Positions 49,800 through 62,837 of a stretch of 64,000 nucleotides of DNA are shown here, one piece after another. How positions within the stretch are numbered: the first letter of the stretch is position 1; the number at the start of each line of letters is the position of its first letter. The notes under the pieces were generated by a model. That model saw nothing but the letters and a program-made list of their open reading frames with translations. It ran no database searches and was not told the origin of the DNA. The DNA is taken from positions 1,450,348-1,514,347 of the forward strand of contig JAAGOF010000088.1 of NCBI GenBank assembly GCA_010645155.1, read 5' to 3'. The DNA is from Tigriopus japonicus. Taxonomy: Eukaryota; Arthropoda; Copepoda; Harpacticoida; Harpacticidae. The translations under genes were made by a program, and so were the position numbers.

Positions 49800-50645
49800 G
49801 GTGTCAACGCGACCAACGGACGGATCCTTACAAGAGGTAGATTCTGGTGGATGGATTTATCGTGGGGTTACACTTCTCCAGACGTCATCACACGTTACAA
49901 TCCTATGCATGGTGAATGGCCTAAGATTTAACTTGCGATATGCATCACCTGTTTTCGACTTCCCCTGCATCTTACGCAACTGTATTTTGTTTTGATCGCA
50001 ACCTCTTATACACAAAAGAAGCCTTGGCAAAACTAAAGTAATTTTACAATCAAATTCAAATCAACGTGTCTTTTCCAGCTTAACTGTCTGGGAAATTATA
50101 AAATGCCAAATCAGCATTCCAGTTAATTTCACCAATAGTTTCACGTTCACGCAAAATCGATTGCCAAAAGACCCATTTATAGCTGAATTTGAATTTGAAT
50201 TTGATGCCACGTGCTAGCGTTTAATAATTTGCCTTTCAATGCTTTAACTGAGTTTTCCACTTCCAATCAATGCTCTTGAAGTAAGTCCTTAGTTTTAAAA
50301 TTGGCGGTCCAGACCCTAAAATAAACAAGCAATACCGTAATTTTTCAAGGTTTCGTAAACAAACCTTCCGATGTCAACGAGTTAAATTTGATGAAAGGGG
50401 GACAAGGTGGGAAACCCCTGTAGAAATCCTGTTTGTGTACCAATCAGTATCAAAGGCTTTATTGTTGTTTTTTTTCGGCAACAAGAACTACCACAATTTG
50501 CTGCTCATAAAGTAGCCCTTGGAACAACCTTGGGAGCCTTCTACACTCAAAAGCAAACCTATATATACGCCCAAGATTATCTGGCACTGACAAAAAAATC
50601 CACCTCATGGCATGCTCACTGGTCCTAACTATGCAAGGGTTCTAA

Positions 50646-51100
50646 CAAGAAGCACGGAAATCATGGAGTGGGAGGCTAGCAATGAGAATTACGATTTCCA
50701 GCAGAGACAAACCATTTGCATTCTTCTGCAAATGAGACCTGGCTTGCTTTGAGAAAAACACGTATTTTAAATTTCAGCCCAATCGAATGCCGGAGTGAAA
50801 AGTTATGCCTTCTCAAACTTATGTACTGAAGAGAGCAAAGAATGAATGAACTCGCCCTTTTGTGGTAAAACGAAACGATTACCACAAAAGGGCTAGGTCA
50901 TTCATTCTCGGTAGGATTTGCACAGAACTTTGAGTGAGCATAACTTTTGTCTCTGACGTTTGATTGAGCTGAAAACTGAAATACGTATTCTTGTCAACAT
51001 ATGCAAGGTCTCATTTGCCAAAGAACGTAATTGAATTGTTCTGATTGGAATTTATTATTCTCATTGCAAGCCTCCCACTCCATGATTCCAGTGCTTCTTG
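50646..51100. mobile_element. Foldback element, copy D (best preserved)
   Basis: Begins CAAGAAGCACGGAAATCATGGAG and ends CTCCATGATTCCAGTGCTTCTTG, so the terminal 20-odd bases are inverted repeats. The arms remain complementary across most of the 455 bp and meet near GTGGTAAAACG/CGATTACCAC at about 50880. The hexamer GTTCTA flanks both sides (50639-50644 and 51101-51106), a probable target duplication. It has no open frame of its own. Confidence 0.88.
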
Positions 51101-54100
51101 GTTCTAGTCAATTCCGGAGGGGCCGGGCTACTGAGAAACTAATAATTGGATTCGGGCTCCCTAAATACCATTCGGTGAAAAGCGTGATTCCAGCTGCGAA
51201 TGACTTGGATGGCCCCCTTCGGTGATCCTGGAGCGTTTCCAGGTTTTCTGTCTTTGCAATGTGGAGCATTTTTCGTGATTAAAGGTTGTTAAGAGGGCAA
51301 AAACGCGTGGCAGAGCTGAGAAAAAGAAAATAGAGCGAGTGAGGGAGCAATCCGGTAGAACATTGAGCTCGAGTGAATAACGAATATCCAGTGTATACAC
51401 ACAAATGTCCCCTTTCTATCATTGCCAATGAGTCTAATTTAAATCGGACAAGCAGTTTCCCCACTTCCATGAGAGCCTTTGTTCTCGAATAGGGAGGGAG
51501 ATGACAAGGAAACTCTTCATATGGAATCTTATTTGTTGAATGTCCTTGAAGCAAGATTTATTCTCACACTGCTGGGTTGGCAGCTGGATAAGTGGGTGAC
51601 GACTGACGAAGTTGGCCCCTATGAATGAATGAATGGCTTGCTCTCTCTCTTGGCTCAAGATTTATTCCGAAATAAAACATCAGGGGCTCTCGACTACCGT
51701 TTCTATTTATGGAAATTTCCATCTTTATTTGCCTTGTCTGGGCATGTTGTTGAACGTATGTAAGTACGTGACACCCTGATTTTTCTTTCCCCTCATTCCA
51801 TATCCTAGTTGCGCAAGTTCTATTTCCTTCCGAAATACGGTACGTGTTTCTGTTGTTCTCCCTGGGCTCCCATTTGCTCTGTGACTCCCTGAGTGGAAGA
51901 TAATCATACATTTTGCCGTGATGAGTCCCGTGGTCCGCTCACTCACTGACAAAATTCCATCCAACAGATCGATCGAACTAACAAACTCACACATTCAAGG
52001 TCTGTCTTGTGCATACATACACAGATTTTATCAACCGCATCAAGTCAAGAAGGTACATTTGTTTACTTCTCCGTGTACTTGAAGAACGAACCAGTCTCTT
52101 TCCTGTTCGTTGACTTTTAGAAACCCTGTGACTTGGTGTGCGTTCCATGATCCAAATAACTAGTGTGTGTAGTGCTTCAAGAGCTGGTTCTGGTTTTCTC
52201 TCCTGGGTCTCATGGCCATATCTCTCTTCTGTCGTCGTTGTTGTTGTTGTTGTATAATAATAAGTAGTAGTACTTGCAACGGCAGCAGCACTGGGACACA
52301 CAACCTACATGTTCGTACGTATCATGCGTCAACTTGGGGGACTCATCACGGGACAGAATTGCCCACATCACTTATATCTCCTCGATATCAGTTTCCATCT
52401 TTAAAAGAGGGTTGAATCAACCCATGGGTAAAATTACCATGTATTAAGATGGCGAGTGTACGGTTGAACCGGTTAGCAAAAAGGGTGTAGACTAGGATGT
52501 CAGTGCGATGATCTATGTTTCGGTGCACAATTTTTCTCCTGTTCCTACCTTTCCGTCCTACGGGGCACAAAAGAGGCCTCCACCTGGTGAGCAGAGCTAC
52601 CCTCACCCACCATCCCATGGGGCCTCTTTTTCATCTGCCACTTTGCCAAGTCAGATATACACCCAATCTTTTATTCAACCCGTTGTCGAGTTGTGCTATG
52701 GAATAATCGACATGCCACATCTGGCATGAAACACCATGTTGCACGTGTGCCCATCTGTGTTCCCATGGGTGAATTTGGTTTAGGGGTATCAAAGATCCAG
52801 TCAAATGTTTTGTTGCTGGAGCAGATTTCTGGGATGGCGTGTGAAAATGAGCAAGGTCGTTGAGGCTAGATGAGCGAACAAAGCCGACAAGCCGTCTTTA
52901 GGAACTCATAATTTCCCAGGCTTTGATAAACTGCCAGCAGATACTTCCGAACATAAACACATACAACATACAGACAGACACAAACAAACAAACATAAAGG
53001 CTGGTACGAGATCCGAGCTAGGGAGCTACTACATAGCTAGCTGATATGGTAATTGTCTCGAGGAACAAGAGCTATTTTTTCCCCTCGAGGATCTGTACCC
53101 TTTTAAAGACCTTGGCTTACTCTCGGAAAGAGAGGCAATTAAATATGGTTTCCAGCCGACGTCAAAACATGAACAACGAGCAAGTGCAACAATCAACGCA
53201 TCTCTGGTTTACGACAAAGGTTGCTTTCATTCTTGGCAGTTTCTAATTTGAATAAGAATGACATTTCTTAAAATAAATCATTGCTGCACTTGCATCGGGG
53301 CAAGACTTTCTTTGAAGAGTTTGAACAAAGAATTCCCGAGCCTCCAAAAGAGATTCAAGTTGGGTTTGAATTGTGCCAGGACTGGTTACAGTTATCATGG
53401 CCGTGTTTGAGTGTGTTGTACGTAATGCATTCTCGCCTTCACCCATCGCTTTGGCAAGTGGGTTCAGTTCATGTTTCGAAGATGTTCCTCGTCACTAATG
53501 GTTTGGAACTAATTGTGAGCCATTCAGAATTTCCAGAAAACTCGATGCCATAATGATTATGCTGGCATTCTCTCAGTTCTCACTCCTCGATGGAAGCGAA
53601 CCATCATTAGTATTCACTCATGTCATGACTGCGATGCGTTTTCCGCTTCCTCTCCTCTCCTTTCCTCCCGCTCATTACACCCACCCAACCACCCAAGATT
53701 CGCCCATTTTGGACTCACATCATCAACATGATTGTCGTCATCATTCTCTAGTCGTCCCCATTGGTAAAACGTAGAAACAGAAGAGAAGAAAGTAGAAGAA
53801 AAAAAACCAGGAATCAACCAACCAGACATGGGCCAAGATCAACCTTGCGGGTTGGCTACTAGCCACGTTTATTGCGTCGATTTCCCCCTCAGTCACTCTC
53901 AATCTCCCCTACTAAAGCACTATACTATTCAGTGTGCAAGTTAAGGGACTTCCCTATGACCTCAGAATTTTTGTGGCGGGGGATCTATTGACAACAAAGG
54001 AGTTGAGATACACGAACAAGGCTCGGCTTATGCCTTTTTGGTCGGCTCGTGACTGGTGGATTCAGTAGTGTCTCTCCCATCGGAGGAGGGAGCCTCGTCC

Positions 54101-56097
54101 GTGGCCGTGGATATCCAGGAAATGATTCTTTAATGCGTAGTTACTTTTTGTCGTGATACAACGACACAATGGGGATTGCATGATCGACAACAAACAAAGG
54201 CAAAATTCCGCAGAAATGAACCGATTGCTGAGAGCGACGGGCTTGAGTTGCTGTTGTTGTTATTGGAGTGGTATGCATATCATTACCATCACGGAACATT
54301 CCAGCCACAGCAAGTCATCTGTATCTAGCTCTCTAGAGCTCCTGCCATCAGGTTCCTTTGTCTCTGTCTGTCTGGTTGAAATAGACCGAACAAAGCTAAG
54401 CCTCTTTATTAGCTCTATACTCAGGAAGACCCAAAAAACGACCCTCAGACGGATCGAGGAGAAGAGAGAATGGCCATTTATATAGGTCAACTTCGACCTT
54501 ACATAGTACAAATACACATTACCTTCTCCTCTTTACCTTAGTTTTGAGACCGTGGGCTGCCCGTTTTTATCTTCTTCATGTTCTTTTTGTTTTGTTTTTG
54601 CTGTTTTGTGCGTCCTTTCTGTACGAGTCCATGTAATTTAACCCCTGATGGATGATTACTTCGTTTCTGGTGAGTTGGTTCTCGCTCGTTCTTCTGGGAT
54701 GGATCAGTTTTTGCTCAAGTATCCTTGGAACGTGGCGAGTACACAAAAATCGACGGGGCTTTTTGGAACCTCTTCGATTCGTTCAAGGACCAATGCGGAT
54801 ATTTTACCCAATTCGATACATAGTTGTAGTACAGTACGGGTTAGCAATAGCAAGAGCAGATGTGGATGGAACGAGTGCATACTGCGTTCCTTTTGCATCT
54901 GGATCCTGTTCCTGGCAGATCTTCGAACTTTTGAACAAGTTGCATGCACCGCCCATGAGCAGTGAAATTTGCAAATTTGAACTGCATATGAGATAAGAAC
55001 TAGGGGGTATGTTTAACTCCGTCTCCAGCCATTCCACATGTTCCAATTTCGAACCGTTCCAATATTTTGACAGAGGCTTTCATTACTGGAACAGACTCGA
55101 AACATCAGACCGACATTGAAATAATAATAAAAAAACGAGTCGAGCATTTTAGTATTGTTTCTTCGCCAAGAATAGTACGCATGTTCAAGAGAAAGTAGGA
55201 TTTCCACAAAAAACGGCTGAATGAAACAAAAATGCAGTTCTTGGAAGTGCAGCATCTTCAATCCATTCATGTGGGTACCTGTATCAACGTACAACATTTG
55301 TTCATGGCATTGACTAATGAAGGGACGATGGTCATGGGATGATAGATAAACGACCTAAAAATGGAACGTTGGTTTGAGTGGACCTCTTCATAAATTCAAA
55401 CTCTCACTCTTTCTTTCTTCATTGTTCCAATCTTGGTCCAAAATATGGGACCCAAGTTCTTATCCTGGGTCTGTTCACCATTGAGCACTTTCCACTCCAC
55501 CCAAAGTCCCATTCTCCATTTCTGCATGATGGAGGGGCCTGTCACCCTTACTAAAAAATGGAATATCCCCCTCTTTATTTTCCCGAATTCTTTTCCGAAT
55601 CCGTCCTAAAAGTATAACCCTAAATTTTCAAAGAAATTAGCGTTTGGGAAAGCTGGTCAATCTTCCGGAATGCCAATGAATTGAGTCTGGTTACATCATG
55701 CTCTACCATGTGTCATGAAAAGTGGAAACATAATGATCCTCATTGGTTGGAACAATTCCTATCCTGCCCTAGTAAAGAACACTCAGCAGGACTTGTTCCC
55801 TGTGCCAAAGACTTATAGTCCACGATTGACGACATGCTTGTGTACAACAAGAAACGTCTCACCGTGTCCTGATACAAATACTGTTGTGTACATACTGCAT
55901 ACAAAGAATGAGCGCGCACTCAAGGCTTGACTCGAAGTGTTCCACGTTTGTTCCTTTTCGACCCGAAGATTCGTGGGCCGAGTATTTTGGCCCTGGTGTG
56001 GCTTCTTGGAACGAAACCACTCGCAGGAAAGTCAGTTTAGGCGAAAACCAAGGAGAAAATGGCATGGAACACATCTCGAGAAGAACGGGAACTCGAC

Positions 56098-56236
56098 GAG
56101 AGAGAGAGAAAGAGAGAGGGGGAGAAGAGCACCAAAGTCTGTCAAACAATTTCTCATGGAGCGGCAAAAGTAGCAGTTGACGTGCACAAGGACGAACAGC
56201 AAAGGCTGAGAGAGAAAGAGAAAGAGAGGGAAAAAG
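56098..56236. promoter_or_regulatory. Paired GAGA tracts
   Basis: Two GA-rich runs (56098-56127 and 56206-56236), each with several GAGAG cores, lie about 500-650 bp upstream of a possible transcription start. In arthropods such tracts can bind GAGA-type factors near promoters. Their presence is seen; function is inferred and they could be plain microsatellites. Confidence 0.3.
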
Positions 56237-56723
56237 CCTCCTTCGTTTCTTGGGCGCCTTGAGGAAAGAAGTAACAGAGACTATGGAACACAAAGCAGCA
56301 TTCCCATGTTGTCAGGATTCAAGCCAACTTTTGGCACCATATCAAATCAAAGAGGAGTGTCGAAGAATATTTTTGTGTCAAGGTATGGTGATCTTCCAAA
56401 TTCTTAACCCCAAACTGTAATTGAATAAGCAAGAAAGACTTAAAGAGTAACATTTGGTCCAAAGCTATCTCATTCTCAGGTTAGTAAAATGCATGTGCGG
56501 CATCACTGATTGGAGGTGGAACACTCTCCTCTAAAGAGAGTGGAGAACGGAAAAGAGAGGCTTGGAGGCCACGAAGATGGAGTGGATGGCTGCTGAAACA
56601 ACATGAACAACAACAGCGCCACAGACACTAAAGCACACGCGCACCCACACACACACCCACCATGGGCAACAACCTCGGGTTGCAGTGCAAACCCTCTCGA
56701 ATTCGGAGAGGAACATACATACA

Positions 56724-56752
56724 TGGAGTGAGTGAGTGAGTGAGTCAGTCAG
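56724..56752. repeat. (GAGT)n microsatellite
   Basis: GGAGTGAGTGAGTGAGTGAGTCAGTC run of four-base units. CA-rich DNA (CGCACCCACACACACACCC) lies about 75 bp before it. Confidence 0.7.
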
Positions 56753-57003
56753 TGAGGAGGCCTGGGCGCATGTGGAAGGGACTGCAAAAGCAAAACACTC
56801 GTCGATTTGAGTCTTGAGCAGCCGCAAACCTAGAGAAGAATCACCACGAGAATCAGCAGCCCAACAACCACCAGAAGAACTACATTCAAGACGAGAGGGA
56901 GGCCAAAGAAGAAGAAGAAATAGCTCCACACACTCACGTATAGTAGTGATCAATACTCTCAATCATACTTTGAGGGCTCCAAAGACGAGGACGAACGCGA
57001 AAA
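56743..57003 (+). promoter_or_regulatory. Possible transcription start and 5' untranslated exon
   Basis: TCAGTCAGTGAGG at 56743 matches the arthropod initiator core TCAGT. About 260 bp further on a strong donor, AAA|GTGAGTATG, starts at 57004. The segment between is purine-rich and carries no domain. On the plus strand this would make a leader exon able to splice to the ankyrin ZU5 exon 5.5 kb away. It is speculative, and the GAGT microsatellite just before it could produce the motif by chance. Confidence 0.22.
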
Positions 57004-60000
57004 GTGAGTATGTATGGGTGTGTGGGTGTGAAACCGGGAGGGATCAGTGAGTGGTGGATGGTGGATCTCACAATTCGGCCGACTTGCTAGTGAATGAAAG
57101 CAGAGGGAAATGATGTGCAAAATTCGTGCTCAAAGTGCAGTTGTCACCTGGTCCAGGAATCTTCAAAAAGGTGAGCTTCAACCAACTTCTTGAGTGAATG
57201 GATGATGCATTTTTAGAGAGAGCCCCATAAAAAACGGAGCATTCACGTTGATAACAAAAACCACTTTGAGACTTGCTCACTTTTACGATGGCCTCTTTTG
57301 ATACGAAATAACGGCACATGTAGTAAGTAACCACTCTCGTATGCATTTCCAGATTTGTTCCTAAAACCCCCATCCTGTGAAATGCATCTCTTTAGTGAGT
57401 AACCAGTCTTCTTGTGCACTCTTAGGACTCTTTAAATGAGCTCCCTCGAAATCCAGCTCGATCCCATCAAATTTCAAGTCCGACTAAATTGGACCTGTCA
57501 AAGTTGCCTGAACAAAGCCAAAAATGTCCGAGGGGGAAACGGGGGGAAAAAAGAAAGACGAGTGCATTCCGAAATTCCACGCATAGCTGAGGATTTTCAA
57601 AAGCTTTAGCAGGATTTTTGTTCCCTCGCTTTACACTTCTGGGACTGGGGATTGAAATGTGCGTGAAAAAACAGATGCTCTCCTGCGTTTCTCGTTTTTT
57701 TCTTCACCTTAAAACTGAGGTGGGTGACCTTTTGGAGTGCTCTACTCACTACTTATGAGCATTTGTCATGTTTCAACAGATCGATTTAGCTTTTTTCTTC
57801 CTCAAATCGTTTCTTGAATCTGAACTCTGTTACCGAATGAAGGTTTCTCTTTCCATTAAAATTGAACAATGGATATGAATCTATTCCCATAATATCAAAC
57901 AGTGATTACTTGCAAGACTTTTTGTCTTTGTACAAAAAACTTTTTCATGCCAAAAGAGAGGAAGTGCTCATTTCAATCCTACAATAAAATAAATGGAAAC
58001 TTGTAATAAAAGAGACCATTGACTATAACTGTTCTGTTCAAGAAAAGGCGTTGAGAAAGTGCTTTTTGCAGATTCGAAATTTAGCCTTGAACCGTCTCTT
58101 ATTGCAAAAAAAAACATAACTCGGCAAAAGCACGATTCGCTCATGGAGGAAATGCATTAGGCGAAAATAAATTGGAAATGAAAATAAGATTGGAAATAAA
58201 TGTGGATAACAACTCTGGAAAACAAACCTTAAAGACGTTAAAAAACTTAGTAGATCTGTATTGGCCAAGAAAACTTGAAAGAAGTTTTACAGAAGATAAC
58301 TTGGAAAGTTAGTAATGGAAAATTGCACTTTTCTAGATTTTTGACCAACCAAGTTTTCTATTTGCCTTTTAAGCGTCCAACAACAACTTTCTGAGATCTT
58401 CCAACAAGGCCCAGCCAATTAAGACAAATTTCCGTTTCTCACTTTTTACGGTGCCTTACTCCGTGGAAAAATCCACTGAGTTGTTCCAATCCTCACTTGG
58501 ACACACAAAAAAAGATTTTTTGTATCCAAATTACAAATCGACACATTTGTCAACAGAACAATCATTAACAAAGGTCATTTTTTGTCTAATGTATCTTTTA
58601 TTTTCATCTTTTATAGAACCCTTTATCTACAACCAAAGTCAAAACGTTTTAAAAATTGACTCTTGCTCAATATCAATCCTCATTTCAAAGTCCCCTCCAA
58701 AAAGTCCGAGAACGGGACAAAAAGAAATGGAAGTCCATGCAACTAGCTCATTGCACAATAATGTGTGAATGCTTCCGCCAATCAAGCTTTTGCAAAGATT
58801 GCCTTGGGTCAAAAATTGCATTTCTTGCGGCCATAAACGCGGACCCACTCGGTATTTACTTTTTGAAAAGTGGAACAAAGTCAGTGGAGCACGTCATTAA
58901 TGGTCCAATTTTGTCGACAGAGGCTTCAACTGTGATTAAGTATTAGCCACAAGAATTCGTCTTGATTTATGGGAATGCGGATTCGTTCATCGCCGAGTTG
59001 TTCCTGATGATGATCCTCATTTCTCGTCCCGTTGCTTTTGTTCCAGGTTGGCTAATTTCTCGTTCCAGCTTTAATTGCCTTCAGGGAAAGCCAAAAAATA
59101 AACATGCATTCATCTCTCTAATGAACCTTGTGTGCGAGTGTGTTCCACTCGTTCCACGTCCGTCTCCAGTGTTCCACTATTCCTGGAGATTTTTGTTTAG
59201 AATTTGTTCCCCGCTCTCTTCCCGGTCCGTTTGCCTAGAGAGCTACCATTAGAGAATCGACCGCCGATCGTTATCACCACTTTACCAAAACATTCTCTGA
59301 CGCTTATCCAGCGTTCCTAGGTCTAACAACGACCCTCCTCTGACTAAAGATCCCTTCTTGGCCCGTTTTTTTTTTGAGTCATGTCGTCGACTATTCCAAA
59401 CTAGACTCGATCAAAGCTTAGCTTCACTAAGGGGGATTGAGGGAGCAGGTTTCCGCTCGTTCTTTGTCGTCATAGAAGTGTAGTACTGTAGTGTTCCAAG
59501 TGCTTGCTTGTTCCCTTCTCTCGTTTTCCCCCCATCCTATTCCATTCCCTATCACCTGACTATAATGCCTGTTTACAACAAAAGTTTGAAAGGAACACTC
59601 AGACAACAAGATTGATGTTGACGTAGGTAGGTTGCTAAATCTGGCAACACGAGAACACCGACAAGGATTGTTGTCATCTCGTGGCATATTTATTTATTCA
59701 AAGAAAGTCGAGCCCAAGAAGGAAGCCGACCAACCCGAGGACTGCAATGCTTAAGGTGTTTTCTCGTGGATAATTGAGGTGGTTGGTGGTTTAATGGCAA
59801 TGTGGGGTGTCGTTGGCAAAAGCCATCTATCAAGTATCCAAGATCGAGGAGTAGTCCTCACTCTTCACCACAAGGAGTTCCAAACGGGCACAAGTTCCAG
59901 TGTCATAATCACAATGGGAAATTGCCCCTTTTCCCCCCTGTCGAAAGGCTTGATGACGATCTCTCAATTGGCCCGATCCTGCTACTTTTTTCTCAAATAA

Positions 60001-62441
60001 AAATAAACCAACTCAATCATGTGTTCATTTCAGGTGATGGACGGATAAAGGTGTGATCATCGTCGTCTTTAGGGGTCTGGTCTGGTTGGAATCCAACGAA
60101 GTGCATCATCAAGAAGGCATTCTGAGTCAGCACACAGAAACAAGTACCGACATACGAACTACGAACGAAACGGAGAGAGACAAGCAGACACACGTTTGAC
60201 GACTACACATATCAGCACACGTTCTCACTGATAGTGATTTTCTATGACGAGAGAGGACTACATGTCTGAAAGGCAGAAGATTCATTGAGCATCTTCTCCC
60301 TCCTTTCCGTCTTTGCCGGTGGAACAACTGCAAACGTGCTTCTCTCAAATGAATGTAGGTACATATGTGAGCCAGCAACTTGAGAACACCTTCTCGGGTG
60401 CGCAAACTTGCATGCCAAGTCTCTTTCGTTTCGTGGTGTGCTCTTCCCGAGCTTTTTGGCCCATCCAAAAGAACATCCGATCTGTCTGGAAGAAAAAATG
60501 TGAGCTAGTGCAACAGTCCTGCAAATAAGGAAATAGTAGTCGGAACGTCAACACGATACATTTCCACATAAATGTTCAAGAAGGTGAACAAAACGGAAGC
60601 ATATGCCTCTCTTGTGCGATCTGACGAACTCGAGTGGTTGCTGTCCAGGTTCAGATTGGTGGAAAAGTGAAAGAGTGAGTGAGACAGTGAGCACAGTACA
60701 AGATTGAACACGACGGGTCGTACTTTGGCAAGGCCAATCCTGGTGGCTCTTCAAATTCACGCTTGGATGACTTTGGATTTAGATCCCCCAGGACTTCTTG
60801 CGTTTGGCCTCCAAGGCTGGCTGATTTCTTTTGGCAGATCTGCTAGTCGAATCGAACTCCCACGACACAAGCTACTCTCCGATAGGTTCTCCTTTCTTCG
60901 ATCCTCCCAAGGTTAACCCTTGGGTTGTGGCAACCACCACCAGTACTGCTACTACTATTTCTTCTTCTATTACTACCACTGCCACTACTTTCACTACCAA
61001 ACCAGCCATAACGTCAGATTGAAGTCGGGAAAAAGTGCCTGGAAGAAGCCAGAGAGTCGTTCGTCCCCAAGGGTGAGACGTAGCAATTCCAGAAAACGAG
61101 TTTGTTGAAAATCCGTTTTCCAATTACTCTCGTCCTTCCTGCCTTCCTGTGTGCTGGGATTGCGAAAGAAGGCTGTTCAAGGCTTGAGAAAAGAAGGCCA
61201 GAACGGAGGCATGGCCACGACGATGACGACGAGATCAGCTCAATGGTGATCAGTGATCACCATCATCATCATCGTTTTCATCGACGGTCGTCCAAGCTTC
61301 CCTGTTCCCTGTTCCCTTTTTCCCCGAGAATCCGCGTGCCTTTTTCCATCCCCTCGTTTGCTACTGTCATTCGATCAAAAAAATTGATAACACCCAGCCA
61401 AGAGAGACACAGACCCTCCGAGCAAGAAAGAGAGAAGGAGAGGAGCGAAATCTTTGGCCATATATCGTAAAAATTGCTACTACTACTTCTCCGGAGGAAG
61501 GAAGCGAAAAAAGAGAGAGTGATTTCTAATCCAATTCCCCTACTACTACTACAACAACTCTTCTTCCGAACGGTTAGGCACCTTAAACCTGGACCGTTTC
61601 CCATTCCTCCCAGACGCTGTTTTCTCGAAAGTCTAACACGGGGCACTACTCACTAAAGAGCTTCCTCGATCGAGCCAGAGCCCCACTAAAGAAGCCAAGA
61701 AGCTCTTTTACATTTCTTTCCCCTTTATTTCTTCTTGCCTCTTGGTTCGTCTATTCTTTTGCACCCTCCTTCTTTTTGCTTCAGCTCTTCAAGACCCTGA
61801 GGAGGACCATCGCGTTATTCTGCGTGAGGGGTTTCCCCGCGGTTCCTTTTTGGTCTCATTACTGAAAGTCAAGATTGTGTTCGTTCCACTTTTCCGTACC
61901 GTGAATGCCAGGAACAAAAATGCAAGTGTTCCTCAAGCACTTAAAGGATCCCGTCAATGGCCACACAAATGTCCTCAATAAAAGGGACCCATTCGACCAC
62001 CATTGCCACAACACAGTGACGGACCAGAACCGCCAAGATTATGAAATCTTGGCCTCAAGGCCAATCCTGTCGATCCTTCTTGTGACAAGTCAGTGACTAT
62101 TCGTGAAGGCCACATTAGAGCTCGGTTGCTGGATTTCAAGCTCTAATAATCATCGATAAAAAACCGGCCGACGAGAGAAGATCCATCAACGTGTGATTAA
62201 AGAGACGAGGACGTTGTGGATTACTTGGATCAATCATTTCGTTGTGGTGGTGTGTTGAAATACTTGAGAATATCCAATGAAAAGGGGCAGGATGATTCGT
62301 CGAAAACACGGTGCCTAGCCCATTTCCCCATATTGTGCCCAATGCTCGTGCCTTTATCCCCACTCGACGACCCTGAGGGTCCACAAAAGTGCCCAAAAGC
62401 TCTCTCTTTCGATCTCGCCACGCGAATGAATCCAGTTTTTG

Positions 62442-62837
62442 ATGGTGATCGGTAATCCGGACACAGTGAGCGTGATCCTTGACGGCCTTTGTGAGGACAA
62501 GTGGTTCATTCTCGTAAATCTACCGTTCATCATTGTCGTGCCGGACTGTGCCTTCACCTTCATCGACGATTCGGTCGTCGTGGACAGTGCCGAGATGAAC
62601 AGCAACGGCCAGTCCACGGCCTCGACACCCCGAACGGGCAGTGGGGGCGTGGCTCAAGCGGCCAATCTCGTGGGCCAGAATCTCAATCATAATGATTTGG
62701 GCGGGAGCACCACCACCGGGGGCTTCAGTGATGAGCTGGATGATCCCAATGCGCCCATCAATCAGGATTTCATGGTCAGTTTCTTGGTGGATGCGCGGGG
62801 AGGCGCCATGCATGGATGCAGATATAGTGGAGTGAAG
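62442..62837 (+). CDS. Ankyrin, exon with the start of the ZU5 domain (partial)
   Basis: The frame ends INQDFMVSFLVDARGGAMHG and CRYSGVK, then AAG|GTAAGC at 62838, a strong phase-0 donor. The VSFxVDARGGAMxGCRxxG signature opens the first ZU5 domain of ankyrins, which together with its partner binds spectrin and links membrane proteins to the cytoskeleton. The rest of ZU5 lies beyond the window. Before it is a linker rich in Ser, Gly, Asn and Thr (residues from about MNSNGQSTASTP) and a short acidic part (DELDDPNAP). The left border is uncertain: an acceptor GTGGACAG at 62587 would start the exon in the linker, while the ATG at 62442 would make a new N-terminus with a hydrophobic segment (WFILVNLPFIIVV). 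No ankyrin-repeat exon is seen in this window. Confidence 0.88.

Larger units (their letters stand above)
49800..62441. other. Non-coding region upstream of the ankyrin exon
   Basis: About 12.6 kb with no ankyrin repeat (TPLHLAA-type) on either strand and no other supported coding exon. It holds foldback copy D at the left, then higher-complexity DNA with GA, CA, GAGT and triplet repeats. A possible 5' untranslated exon lies near 56.74-57.00 kb. Microsatellites include GTT/TAA/TAG triplets at about 52227-52270, ACC/ACT triplets at about 60930-60985 and CAT triplets at about 61257-61272. It is most likely ankyrin intron or promoter DNA. Confidence 0.45.

Noticed and set aside
61102..61470. 122-codon frame with a leader-like start (FPITLVLPAFLCAG) and a His run
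   Set aside because: It starts at a TTG, not an ATG, the body is basic low-complexity and microsatellite-derived, and there is no family match; more likely intron or leader DNA of the ankyrin gene.
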